Source: Fimenecus sp036652055
GTDB taxonomy: Bacteria > Bacillota > Clostridia > Oscillospirales > Acutalibacteraceae
Reading direction: 5' to 3'
Assembly: GCA_036652055.1 (NCBI GenBank)
Contig: JAVVWP010000013.1
Span: forward strand, 1-46,957
Length of the DNA stretch: 46,957 bases
Shown here: positions 39,092 to 46,957 of the stretch, piece after piece
Layout: each line of letters opens with the position of its first letter
Position numbering within the stretch: the first letter of the stretch is position 1
Made by a program: the position numbers and the translations under genes
The notes under the pieces: model-generated
Databases searched by the model: none
Seen by the model: only the letters and a program-made list of their open reading frames with translations
Told to the model about the DNA's origin: nothing

Positions 39092-40144
39092 TTGGATTTT
39101 GAATTCAGTTGGTTTTTAGGTCAAATGGCAGACAATCCGATATTGCTCATAGCGGTAGTCCTCACTATGGGAGTAATATTTGTAAATGGGTGGACAGATG
39201 CACCGAACGCTATTGCAACTTGTGTTGCGACACGCTCAATGGCTCCAAAGCCAGCAGTGCTGATGTCAGCGGTTTTCAACTTTTTTGGCGTATTTGTTAT
39301 GACAATGATTAACTCAACCGTTGCAATGACAATAAAAAATATGGTAAATTTTGATGGCGAAACGCACGATGCAATAACAGCACTCTGTGCGGCACTGTTT
39401 GCAATAATTATTTGGGCGGTAGCTGCTTGGTATTTCGGAATACCGACAAGTGAAAGTCACGCATTAATCGCAGGGCTTTCAGGTGCTGCAATTGCTTTGC
39501 ATAATGGCTTTGGTGGAATTAATGGCAGTGAGTGGATAAAGGTATTATATGGTTTAGTTTTATCAACAGTGCTTGGCTTTGCAATGGGATTTTTATTTAC
39601 AAAACTTATAGAAGCGATTTTCAGAAATGTTGATAGAAGAAAAACAACAGGATTTTTTAAATCTGCTCAAATTTGTGGCGGAGCTGCAATGTCATTTATG
39701 CACGGGGCGCAAGATGGTCAAAAGTTTATCGGTGTTCTTATTTTAAGCGTTTTTCTTGCTAACGGCAGTGAAACAGTAGAAAATGTGTCAATTCCAATTT
39801 GGATGATGGCGTTATGCTCAATTGTTATGTCGGTAGGCACTTCAATAGGTGGCTACAAAATAATAAAGGCAGTCGGAATGGATATGGTAAAGCTTCAAAC
39901 ATATCAAGGCTTTGCAGCTGATTTAGCAGGTGCGTCTTGCCTCTTGATTTCATCTGTATTTGGAATTCCAGTAAGCACAACACATACAAAAACAACAGCA
40001 ATAATGGGTGTTGGTGCAACAAAAAGGCTTTCAGCAATTAACTTTGGTGTTGTTAAAGATATGGTCTTAACTTGGGTATTAACCTTCCCAGGGTGCGGGC
40101 TTATTGGTTTTGTAATGGCTAAACTGTTTATGAGAATTTTTTAA
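39092..40144 (+). CDS. PiT family inorganic phosphate transporter
   Basis: Phosphate-permease of 350 aa. The two PiT repeats have the signatures FVNGWTDAPNAIATCVATR (about 30-48) and, in the second half, MSFMHGAQDGQKFIGV; GIPTSESHALIAGL and GIPVSTTHTKTTAIMGVG complete the pattern. Start TTG at 39092 with a weak ggatgaag site; an ATG at 39125 has none. 47 nt after ktrA and 18 nt before the DUF47 gene, the usual accessory partner. Confidence 0.92.
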   Translation: MDFEFSWFLGQMADNPILLIAVVLTMGVIFVNGWTDAPNAIATCVATRSMAPKPAVLMSAVFNFFGVFVMTMINSTVAMTIKNMVNFDGETHDAITALCAALFAIIIWAVAAWYFGIPTSESHALIAGLSGAAIALHNGFGGINGSEWIKVLYGLVLSTVLGFAMGFLFTKLIEAIFRNVDRRKTTGFFKSAQICGGAAMSFMHGAQDGQKFIGVLILSVFLANGSETVENVSIPIWMMALCSIVMSVGTSIGGYKIIKAVGMDMVKLQTYQGFAADLAGASCLLISSVFGIPVSTTHTKTTAIMGVGATKRLSAINFGVVKDMVLTWVLTFPGCGLIGFVMAKLFMRIF

Positions 40145-40162
40145 AAGGGAGGACTTAATAAT

Positions 40163-40786
40163 ATGTCAAAAAAGAGCGATAGTTTTTATTATGACAACTT
40201 TATAGCGAGTATCTCAGCTTCCTGCGAGGCGGCTGAAATGCTGAAAAATGTTCTTAGCAATTTCAGTTCTGCTGATTTACCTAAAATGATGCAGGAAATT
40301 CATAAAATTGAAAACAAAGGTGACGAGCAAAAGCACGAATTAGTATCAGGAATAGTCAAGGCTTTTATTACACCGATTGAGCGTGATGATATAATCGAGC
40401 TTAGTCATAATATCGATAATGTGACTGACGGTATTGAGGATATTTTAATCCATATCTATATCACAAATATTACTTCAGTTAGAAAAGAAGCAATAGAATT
40501 TGCAGATTTGCTTATTAATTGCTGTCATGCAACAAAAGAGCTTTTGACAGAATTTAGAAACTTCAAAAAATCAAACAAGCTTAACGACCTCATTATTGAA
40601 ATCAACCGCATTGAAGAAGAGGGCGACGCTATGTATATCAACTTTATGCGTGAGCTTCATATGAAATGTACTGATCCGCTTGAAATAATGGCGTGGCGTG
40701 AGGTTTTTGAATTTTTTGAAAAAAGCTGTGACTCTTGTGAGCATGTAGCTGATATAGTTGAAACAATTATAATAGGGAATACATAA
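40163..40786 (+). CDS. DUF47/PhoU-like protein (PiT accessory)
   Basis: Helical 207-aa protein of the TIGR00153/PhoU_div family: EIHKIENKGDEQKHEL (E-x3-D/E metal-binding repeat) and, near 150, INRIEEEGDAMY form the two paired motifs. DUF47 genes regularly follow pit genes and are thought to regulate phosphate uptake. Strong gggagg site; last gene before the terminator. Confidence 0.92.
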   Translation: MSKKSDSFYYDNFIASISASCEAAEMLKNVLSNFSSADLPKMMQEIHKIENKGDEQKHELVSGIVKAFITPIERDDIIELSHNIDNVTDGIEDILIHIYITNITSVRKEAIEFADLLINCCHATKELLTEFRNFKKSNKLNDLIIEINRIEEEGDAMYINFMRELHMKCTDPLEIMAWREVFEFFEKSCDSCEHVADIVETIIIGNT

Positions 40787-40796
40787 AATCGACATA

Positions 40797-40832
40797 AAAA
40801 TGGCTATGATGAAAAAACATCATAGCCATTTT
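40797..40832. terminator. Bidirectional terminator between the DUF47 and GH13 genes
   Basis: AAAATGGCTATGATG, loop aaaaaa, CATCATAGCCATTTT: 15-bp perfect stem, T-tract on both strands. Confidence 0.93.
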
Positions 40833-40833
40833 T

Positions 40834-42699
40834 TTATTTTCTCAGAATAACGCAGCTAAATGCCGGAACATTAATACTCTCATAAACGGGAATGGAATAA
40901 AGAATTTCTTTTGAATACTGCCATTGCACGGGCAAGACATAATTAATAGCTTCCTCGTTTTTGTTAGCAATGATAAGAAGTGAGTTTTTATCATCATACC
41001 GCTCAAAAGCAATGCACGAAAGTGCCGCAGAAACAGGATAAAATTCACCTTTTTTAAGAACATCATTAGAACGCCGAATTTTGCCAAGCTTTATATAATA
41101 GTCTAAAAGTTCACGATTTTCTTTGCCCCACGGGTAAAACGAACGATTAAAAGGGTCTTTATACCCTTGCATTCCAACCTCATCACCATAATAAACAGAG
41201 GGAACCCCAGGGAGCATATATTGAATTGTAGCGGCAAGCTTTAAAAGCTTAACCCCTTTTTTATACGCAATATTTGAAAGGTGCTTTTTCGACTGCCATT
41301 CTCTGTCACGGTATTCACAGCTTTCACCGGCAATATATGTTATTGCCCTTTGCGTGTCGTGCGTACCTATGTGGTTCATCATTACATCAAGAGCAGGCTT
41401 TGGATAGTTTTCAATTATTTCGCACACAGAATTCATAAAGCTTTCAGCGTCACCAATCCTTGCAAAATCGAGTACAGCGTTTGCAAAAGGATAATTCATA
41501 ACACTGTCAAGCTGCTCGCCAAGAAGATACCTACGCCTGTTGCCATATGCAAATTTTGTTGTAGCGTCCTCCCAAACTTCTCCTAATAAAAGAGCGTTTT
41601 CGTCTTGTTCCTTTATGGATTTTCTAAGTGCATCAATAAATTCGTCAGGCAGCTCGTCAGCAACATCAAGTCGCCAACCCGATGCACCAAGCGAAAGCCA
41701 TTTTTTAATTACACCATTTTCTCCGCTTATAAAATCCATATATTCGGGTGAAGTTTCATTTACTTCAGGTAGCGTTTCAAAACCCCACCAGCTTTTGTAT
41801 TTGTTTGGATATTTAAGAAAACTATACCACGAATAATACTTTGAGCTTTTAGAATTATAAGCCCCAACAGTTTCATATCTTTTATATTTATTAAAATATC
41901 GGCTGTCATCACCTGTATGTGAAAACACACCATCTAAAATAATTCTTATCCCAATGCGTTTTGCCGAAGCGCAAAGCTGTTTAAAGTCATCATTAGTGCC
42001 TAAAAGTGGGTCAATATTCATATAATCGGCAGTGTTATATCTGTGATTTGAATGTGCTTCAAAAATAGGATTTAGATAAATACAGCTAACCGACATCTCA
42101 TAAAGGTAAGAAAGCTTTTGTTCAATTCCCTTTAAATCTCCACAAAAATAATCATTATTAAGAACTTTACCATTTTCGTCTGGCTTCCAATATGGTTGAT
42201 TTTCGGTATCGCTTCTTAAAACTCTGTCTTTTGGAACATCTTTTTTAGGCGTTTTTGAATTAAAAAATCTGTCAGGAAAAATCTGATAAATAATTCCACC
42301 CTTTAGCCACTCGGGAGTTTTAAAATCATTAGAATATACAGTGATTTGAAAATCATTTTTAACATCTTTAGAGCTTGAAATATTCCCAATTCCACTGCCC
42401 GAATTAAAAACAGATGCCCTGCCAAAAGCAGAGGTATAATCAAAGTGATAAAAATACAGCCCCTCTGAATGAATAGACATTTCAATATCCCAAATTTCTT
42501 TGTCATCGCCATTCATTCCTGCCCAATACATAGGATATTCTATAAATTCCTCGTTGTCTTTTTTCAGCATAAAAAAAGCACCTTGAGTGCAAAATGAGCG
42601 AGGCAAAATAAGCCTAAGCTTAAAGTTTTCACTTTCAGCCACAGCACCAAATTTGCTTTTATAAAATTTGTTTCTCGAATTAAACGCTATAAAATCCAT
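40834..42699 (-). CDS. GH13 alpha-glucan hydrolase (neopullulanase/maltogenic amylase-like)
   Basis: Glycoside hydrolase of 621 aa without signal peptide, so probably cytoplasmic processing of imported malto-oligosaccharides. An N-terminal CBM34-like beta domain (about 20-125) precedes the TIM barrel. Conserved regions: I DGVFSHTGDD (256-265), II GWRLDVADE (341-349; nucleophile D345), III LLGEVWED (371-378; acid/base E374), IV NHIGTHDTQR (442-451; D448). IYLNPIFEAHSNHRYNTADY is the GH13_20-type extension before region I. It stands alone between a bidirectional terminator and its own promoter. Substrate among cyclodextrin, pullulan and starch oligomers is unproven. Confidence 0.93.
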   Translation of the reverse strand: MDFIAFNSRNKFYKSKFGAVAESENFKLRLILPRSFCTQGAFFMLKKDNEEFIEYPMYWAGMNGDDKEIWDIEMSIHSEGLYFYHFDYTSAFGRASVFNSGSGIGNISSSKDVKNDFQITVYSNDFKTPEWLKGGIIYQIFPDRFFNSKTPKKDVPKDRVLRSDTENQPYWKPDENGKVLNNDYFCGDLKGIEQKLSYLYEMSVSCIYLNPIFEAHSNHRYNTADYMNIDPLLGTNDDFKQLCASAKRIGIRIILDGVFSHTGDDSRYFNKYKRYETVGAYNSKSSKYYSWYSFLKYPNKYKSWWGFETLPEVNETSPEYMDFISGENGVIKKWLSLGASGWRLDVADELPDEFIDALRKSIKEQDENALLLGEVWEDATTKFAYGNRRRYLLGEQLDSVMNYPFANAVLDFARIGDAESFMNSVCEIIENYPKPALDVMMNHIGTHDTQRAITYIAGESCEYRDREWQSKKHLSNIAYKKGVKLLKLAATIQYMLPGVPSVYYGDEVGMQGYKDPFNRSFYPWGKENRELLDYYIKLGKIRRSNDVLKKGEFYPVSAALSCIAFERYDDKNSLLIIANKNEEAINYVLPVQWQYSKEILYSIPVYESINVPAFSCVILRK

Positions 42700-42748
42700 A
42701 TTAACCTTTTGTCTTTCAATTTTTCATATCAAGTTTTAATTTAGAATT

Positions 42749-42777
42749 ATTGTATCATTATTTTCACTTTTTATCAA
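42749..42777 (-). promoter_or_regulatory. GH13 gene promoter
   Basis: Minus strand: TTGATA (42777-42772), 17 bp, TACAAT (42754-42749) with TGa extension; same hexamers as at 24141-24169. Confidence 0.65.
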
Positions 42778-42859
42778 CATAGTAAATTGCAATTAACATA
42801 TAATACCCATTTAGTGAAAAAGCACAACACAGACCATCAGTTTTCGTATAATACTAATA

Positions 42860-42888
42860 TTGTTAATGATTTTCAAAAGTTATATAAT
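42860..42888 (+). promoter_or_regulatory. Promoter of the propeller-HD-GYP gene
   Basis: TTGTTA (42860-42865), 17 bp, TATAAT (42883-42888), 57 bp before ATG. Confidence 0.65.
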
Positions 42889-42944
42889 GTTACCGAATAG
42901 ATATTTGAACATTATGTTTAATAACTAACGAAAGGGTGACTATA

Positions 42945-45902
42945 ATGAAGAAAAATAAAGCAATTTCTAAAATTTTATCTATTGCTTTAGTTTTAACAAT
43001 AATTTTTTCTTCAGCATTTATAGCATCTTCAGCAAATAATAATGACTTTGCCGCAAAGCACACCCAAACACAATACAATGATAAAAATGGGCTACCAGAC
43101 AATTCAATCAATGATATTTTAGCAACCTCTGACGGAATGATGTGGTTTGCATCTTCATCGGGGCTTATAAAATATAACAGTAAGAATTTTCAGCTAATCA
43201 ATAAAAACAATTCCAATGATTATGGGGCGATAAATGCTGTAAAGCTTTTTGAAGACTCTCAAAAAAGACTTTGGATAGGAACAAATGATGGCGGAATAAT
43301 TTGCAAGTCAAAGACGCAAACAAAAACAATAAATATGAAACCATGGGCAGCGTCTAATTCTGTAAAAGATATTAAAGAGCTTAGCACAGGCATTATAGTT
43401 GTAGCTACAAATAAAGGCGTTTTTTATATTGACAATGACTTTAATGTAAATTCAGTAGGTGTTATGCCTGGAAAGCGTCAAGATGCCAGTGCTTCTTTAA
43501 ATGTGAATATGCTCGCTGTAAATTTTAAAGATAACATTTTAGGTGTTACTGCAAACGGCAATTTATTTTCGATTGTTGACGGAAAAGCAGAATTACATAA
43601 TAATATTTTTAAAGAATACAAACTTACCTGTGTTTATTTAATAGGTAATAATATTTTTAGAATAGGAACAACCTCTGGAGATATTATAGACTTAACTTAT
43701 AATGAAAAAAAAGAACATTCAATAAAAATTACAAAAACAACGGGCAATTCAATTAACTCAATGTACAAGGATTCAAATGATATTTGGTGGGTTTTAACTG
43801 ATACAAAAATCGGTTATCTCGATGAAAAATCAACTTATGTTGAGGTAAACAATCTTCATATTGATAAATATATCAATACTATGTATGAAGATTATCAAGG
43901 CAATTACTGGTTTGGCTCAAATACATATGGTGTTTTAAAACTGTCTGCAAGTTCGTTTGTAAATTATAACAGTATATATTCTCTCCCTAAGTTTTTGGCA
44001 ACTGCTGTTACACATTTTGACGATAAAACATATATCGCAACTGATAGCGGTCTTAAAGTTATAAATGAAAAATCAAGGGAAAATGTTGAAAACACATTAA
44101 CAAAATTGCTTAAAAACAAAAAGATTAACGATTTAAGAACTGACTTAAACAATAATATTTGGATTGCTACTGAAGATAGTGGGCTTATAAAATATAGCAA
44201 AGATGGAGCAATAAAAGCATTCACTGTGGCAGATGGAATGTTAGGCACAGCAGTTCAAAAGGTCTTTATGGGTACAAATGATAAAGTCTTAGTAGGAACA
44301 AGCGAAGGCATAAGTATTATAAGCAACAATAAAATCATACATAATTATAAATGCAATGAAAACATAGGTTCATCAGTAATTTCAATCTATGAGGACTCAC
44401 AAAGCAGAATTTATATAGGCACTGAAAACGAAGGCGTAAAAAAGATAGATGTTGATGGCACAATATCAAACATAATAAAAGCTGAGGGAAACCCTCCTGG
44501 AAATGTAAGCTCAGTTATCAAAGATCCCAACAAAGATGGTGTATGGGCATCAATAGGCTCGTCGCTTTGTTATGTGACAACTGATGGCAAAGTAAAAAAA
44601 ATTGAAAAGCTTAGTTTGTCAAGAGCAATAGTTGACATCTTTTTCACACCAGATGGCAATATGTGGGTAGTTACTCCGTCAGAGGTTTTGGTGCTAAATA
44701 CAGATAATTTGCTAAGTGATAATGAAAAGCTTGTAGTTACAAGGCTAAATAAAAGTTCAGGGCTTTATTCAAATGTGTATCAATTATCGCACAACTTTCT
44801 TTCTCCCGAGGGAATTTTATATTTGTGCTGTGATGAGGGAATTAATACAATAAACACACTTGACTATAAAATTTCACAGCCGATACCAAAAATAACATTA
44901 AATGTTGTTGCAAGCGAAACAAAAGCTTATCCATCTTCAGGAAAAATAAAGTTAAGTGCAGAAGAAGAAAAACTTAGCTTTAATGTTTCTGTGCTTTCAT
45001 ATTCAGAATATTCAGACTGCAAAATTTCTTATATGTTAGAGGGGCTTGATAAAGCACCAATTATAGTATCTCCTGATTTAGCTAATGTTATTACCTATTC
45101 AAACTTAAAAGGCGGAAATTATAAATTCAAAATGCGTGTTGTAAGTGCAGGGCAAGAGGTCGGGGGAGAAATTACATTAGACATAGAAAAAGAATTAAGC
45201 CTGACAGAAAAATCAGCATTCAAATTTACAATTATCACAATTGCATTTGCATTAGTAATGCTTTTAATTTGCATTTTAATTATTTTAAGGGCAAGAGTTG
45301 CAAAAAACAAAGAAAAGTCATTCAAGCGGTTTACAGACCAGTCCATCACTTCAATATCAAAGGTTGTAGATGCTAAAGATCCGTACACGAGAGGGCATTC
45401 TGAAAGAGTTGCAAAATATTCAACAGAGCTTGCAAGAAGATATGGGCTTAACGCAAAACTAAGAGAAAACATATATTATGCCGCACTGCTTCACGACATC
45501 GGAAAAATCGGTATACCAGATTACATTTTAACAAAGCCAAAACGCTTAACTCCTGAGGAGTTTGAAATAATGAAAAAGCATACCGAAATAGGAGCTGAAA
45601 TATTAAGCGGAATTAAAGAGGTCAAGGGAATTGCAAACGGCGCTCGTGACCATCACGAAAAATATAATGGCACAGGCTATCCAAGAGGGCTAAAAGGCAC
45701 TAAGATAAGCCTTGAGGGCAGGATAATCGGAGCGGCTGATGCTTATGATGCAATGGCGAGCGAGCGAGAATATTCAAAGCCGAGTGATAAGGAATATATT
45801 ATTTCTGAAATACAGGCACAAAAAGGAGAACAATTTGATCCAAGAATGGCTGAAATATTTATTCAAATGATAAAGGACGGATATTTCGACAAAGATAAAT
45901 AA
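42945..45902 (+). CDS. Secreted beta-propeller sensor fused to an HD-GYP c-di-GMP phosphodiesterase
   Basis: One-component membrane receptor of 985 aa. Signal peptide (about 1-30). Extracellular two-component-regulator beta-propeller (about 40-660) of many Reg_prop blades, for example NGLPDNSINDILATSDGMMW and IYEDSQSRIYIGTENEGV. A Y_Y_Y-like Ig domain (about 665-755) with DCKISYMLEGLDK and LKGGNYKFKMRV. Membrane helix (about 760-786). The HD-GYP domain (about 800-980) has HSERVA (His ligand), LLHDIGKIGIPD (HD at about 850), RDHHEKYNGTGYPRGL (GYP at about 911-913) and GAADAYDAM. All metal ligands appear intact, so it should be active. The propeller is the type used by Bacteroidetes HTCS, but kinase and regulator are missing. 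GTG 42936 is open; ATG 42945 has gaaaggg at 8 nt and is preferred. Confidence 0.92.
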   Translation: MKKNKAISKILSIALVLTIIFSSAFIASSANNNDFAAKHTQTQYNDKNGLPDNSINDILATSDGMMWFASSSGLIKYNSKNFQLINKNNSNDYGAINAVKLFEDSQKRLWIGTNDGGIICKSKTQTKTINMKPWAASNSVKDIKELSTGIIVVATNKGVFYIDNDFNVNSVGVMPGKRQDASASLNVNMLAVNFKDNILGVTANGNLFSIVDGKAELHNNIFKEYKLTCVYLIGNNIFRIGTTSGDIIDLTYNEKKEHSIKITKTTGNSINSMYKDSNDIWWVLTDTKIGYLDEKSTYVEVNNLHIDKYINTMYEDYQGNYWFGSNTYGVLKLSASSFVNYNSIYSLPKFLATAVTHFDDKTYIATDSGLKVINEKSRENVENTLTKLLKNKKINDLRTDLNNNIWIATEDSGLIKYSKDGAIKAFTVADGMLGTAVQKVFMGTNDKVLVGTSEGISIISNNKIIHNYKCNENIGSSVISIYEDSQSRIYIGTENEGVKKIDVDGTISNIIKAEGNPPGNVSSVIKDPNKDGVWASIGSSLCYVTTDGKVKKIEKLSLSRAIVDIFFTPDGNMWVVTPSEVLVLNTDNLLSDNEKLVVTRLNKSSGLYSNVYQLSHNFLSPEGILYLCCDEGINTINTLDYKISQPIPKITLNVVASETKAYPSSGKIKLSAEEEKLSFNVSVLSYSEYSDCKISYMLEGLDKAPIIVSPDLANVITYSNLKGGNYKFKMRVVSAGQEVGGEITLDIEKELSLTEKSAFKFTIITIAFALVMLLICILIILRARVAKNKEKSFKRFTDQSITSISKVVDAKDPYTRGHSERVAKYSTELARRYGLNAKLRENIYYAALLHDIGKIGIPDYILTKPKRLTPEEFEIMKKHTEIGAEILSGIKEVKGIANGARDHHEKYNGTGYPRGLKGTKISLEGRIIGAADAYDAMASEREYSKPSDKEYIISEIQAQKGEQFDPRMAEIFIQMIKDGYFDKDK

Positions 45903-45907
45903 AAAAA

Positions 45908-45947
45908 CGAGGCTGCCCGCATAAACTTTCATTAATACGGGCAGCCT
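45908..45947. terminator. Terminator between convergent HD-GYP and DUF815 genes
   Basis: GAGGCTGCCCG (45908-45918), 18-nt loop, CGGGCAGCCTC (45937-45947). The minus strand is followed by GTTTTTTT, so it mainly ends the leftward ATPase gene; the plus side has no T-tract. Confidence 0.8.
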
Positions 45948-45980
45948 CAATATCTATTCTACTATTATTTTAAAAAGCTT

Positions 45981-46957
45981 TTATTGTTCGCTTGTATAAG
46001 CTAAATAATCAATAAATTGCTTTGCCGATCTGGGGCTTCTGCCACCATTTCTAAGAGCGTGAGCCTCTGCTTTCATAATAAGCTCATCTTCTGGAATATC
46101 AATTCCATTTTGCTTTGCAAGGTCGCAAACGATAGTCCCAAAAAGGGATTTATCAGGTTTTGAAAAAGTAACTTTAAGACCAAATCGAGCCGAAAGACTT
46201 GTGAGTTCTTGAATGGTGTCTTGAATATGCAAATCATCGCCCTCACGGTCAGAAAAGCTTTCTTTAACTAAATGCCTACGATTGCTGGTTGCATAGATTG
46301 CAATATTATTGCTTCTCCCCGAAGCACTTCCCTCAAGGATTGCCTTTAAAGCACCAAAATCCTCATCATTTCTGCTAAAGCTTAAATCATCTATAAATAT
46401 AATAAATTTAAGTGGATTTTTTGAAAGCGTGTCCATAATATCGGGAAGGGAATAGAGCTGATTTTTTTTGACTTCAATAAGCCTTAAACCTTCATCTTTA
46501 AACTCATTTGCAATCGCTTTTACCGTGCTGCTTTTTCCTGAACCCGCATCACCATAGAGAAGAACATTATTGCAGGGGCTTTTAGAAAGAAGTGCTTTTG
46601 TGTTTAAAATAACTTTTTCCCTTTCTAATTCATAGCCACAAAATTCTGAAAGCTTTTGAGGGTCAGGATATTTAACAGGAACAATTTTCCCGTCTTTTAT
46701 TGAGAACATATGATATTTTGCAAATATTCCATATCCAGTTAAGCTTATAGTTTCAATCCTTTTATTATACAATTCAAAAATATCAATATCGCTGTTTCTC
46801 CACTGTGGAATAGAAACGGTAATTCTTAAAAACTTTTTAATATCATCTGAACTTATTTTAGAAATTTTGTTTAGAATATTAAGCTCGTTTTCAAGTGCAT
46901 TTTTGTAGTTGTCAGAAAGCTCCTCGTAACCGATTTTTAATATGTATGGATTTTCAG
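45981..46957 (-). CDS. DUF815 family AAA ATPase, N-terminus beyond the window
   Basis: At least 324 codons are visible. The frame is open from the stop at 45981 to the window end, so the in-frame TTG at 46772 is only an internal codon. Upstream residues include YEELSDNYKNALENELNIL. Walker A GDAGSGKSSTVKA, Walker B LKFIIFIDDLSF, sensor-like IYATSNRRHLVKE and R-finger-like RSPRSAKQFI near the C-terminus match DUF815 ATPases, which are about 420 aa. The function of the family is unknown. Confidence 0.88.
   Translation of the reverse strand, partial: ENPYILKIGYEELSDNYKNALENELNILNKISKISSDDIKKFLRITVSIPQWRNSDIDIFELYNKRIETISLTGYGIFAKYHMFSIKDGKIVPVKYPDPQKLSEFCGYELEREKVILNTKALLSKSPCNNVLLYGDAGSGKSSTVKAIANEFKDEGLRLIEVKKNQLYSLPDIMDTLSKNPLKFIIFIDDLSFSRNDEDFGALKAILEGSASGRSNNIAIYATSNRRHLVKESFSDREGDDLHIQDTIQELTSLSARFGLKVTFSKPDKSLFGTIVCDLAKQNGIDIPEDELIMKAEAHALRNGGRSPRSAKQFIDYLAYTSEQ

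Noticed and set aside
42945..45902. Hybrid two-component system (HTCS) kinase
   Set aside because: After the membrane helix there is no HisKA, HATPase, receiver or AraC domain; the C-terminus is HD-GYP.
46770..46772. TTG as the start of the last leftward gene
   Set aside because: The frame continues without a stop to the end of the window, with protein-like residues, so the gene begins outside.

Overview
This 47-kb, AT-rich window reads as chromosome from a low-GC Bacillota, most likely a gut clostridium of the Ruminococcaceae/Oscillospiraceae type. That placement is an inference. It rests on a DnaD/DnaI-type helicase-loading operon, an L27 protein with the Prp-cleaved leader peptide, a secreted dockerin protein, a PASTA penicillin-binding protein in the division cluster, and short clostridial-style promoters. 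No phage, integrase, transposase or CRISPR array was seen.

Layout. 1-14: the first codons of a leftward gene. 15-405: dispersed palindromic repeats. 406-1993: threonine ammonia-lyase plus RidA, its 2-aminoacrylate detoxifier. 2103-4192: a leftward pair, THUMP RNA methyltransferase and a YegS/DgkB-type lipid kinase. 4534-18694: the division and cell wall (dcw) cluster mraZ-rsmH-ftsL-pbp-murE-murF-mraY-ftsW-murG-murA-ftsQ-ftsZ; it lacks murD, murC, murB and ftsA, and the 3' end of murA overlaps ftsQ. 18806-19780: a DMT transporter. 19824-20872: an L21 leader candidate and rplU-prp-rpmA. 20940-21247: more palindromic repeats. 21248-24083: a leftward operon of an XRE regulator, nth, dnaD and a dnaI-like helicase loader. 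24357-29724: a secreted GDPD-fold protein that lacks the catalytic residues, a MATE transporter 4 nt behind it, an MFS transporter, VOC and DUF896 proteins, and a stand-alone secreted dockerin. 29911-30662: tRNA-Pro and tRNA-Val, with an HTH gene remnant and repeat debris between them. 30730-33294: a leftward fusion of AMP-ligase, acyl carrier and PlsC. 33534-34844: a Na+-pump decarboxylase beta subunit and a tiny gamma-like partner absent from simple long-ORF lists. 35170-40786: a probable operon of a shortened KdpD-like kinase, KdpE-like regulator, TrkH/KtrB, TrkA/KtrA, PiT phosphate transporter and DUF47/PhoU-like protein. 40834-42699: an intracellular GH13 alpha-glucanase. 42945-45902: a beta-propeller/Y_Y_Y sensor fused to an HD-GYP c-di-GMP phosphodiesterase. 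45981-end: a DUF815 ATPase that runs off the window.

How the parts fit. The dcw block makes lipid II precursors and the division machinery from one strong promoter with an MraZ-box-like site at its start. The potassium/phosphate operon joins two ion transport systems under one two-component system and has a TTAACA direct repeat upstream. The dockerin, the GH13 enzyme and the propeller sensor suggest a polysaccharide-using lifestyle.

No single unprecedented defence or mobile system is evident. The items most worth a second look are: the palindromic repeats whose stems vary in a compensated way around fixed loops; the degenerate membrane-anchored GDPD protein coupled to a MATE exporter; the ligase-ACP-acyltransferase fusion; the propeller-HD-GYP receptor; and the K+/phosphate operon.
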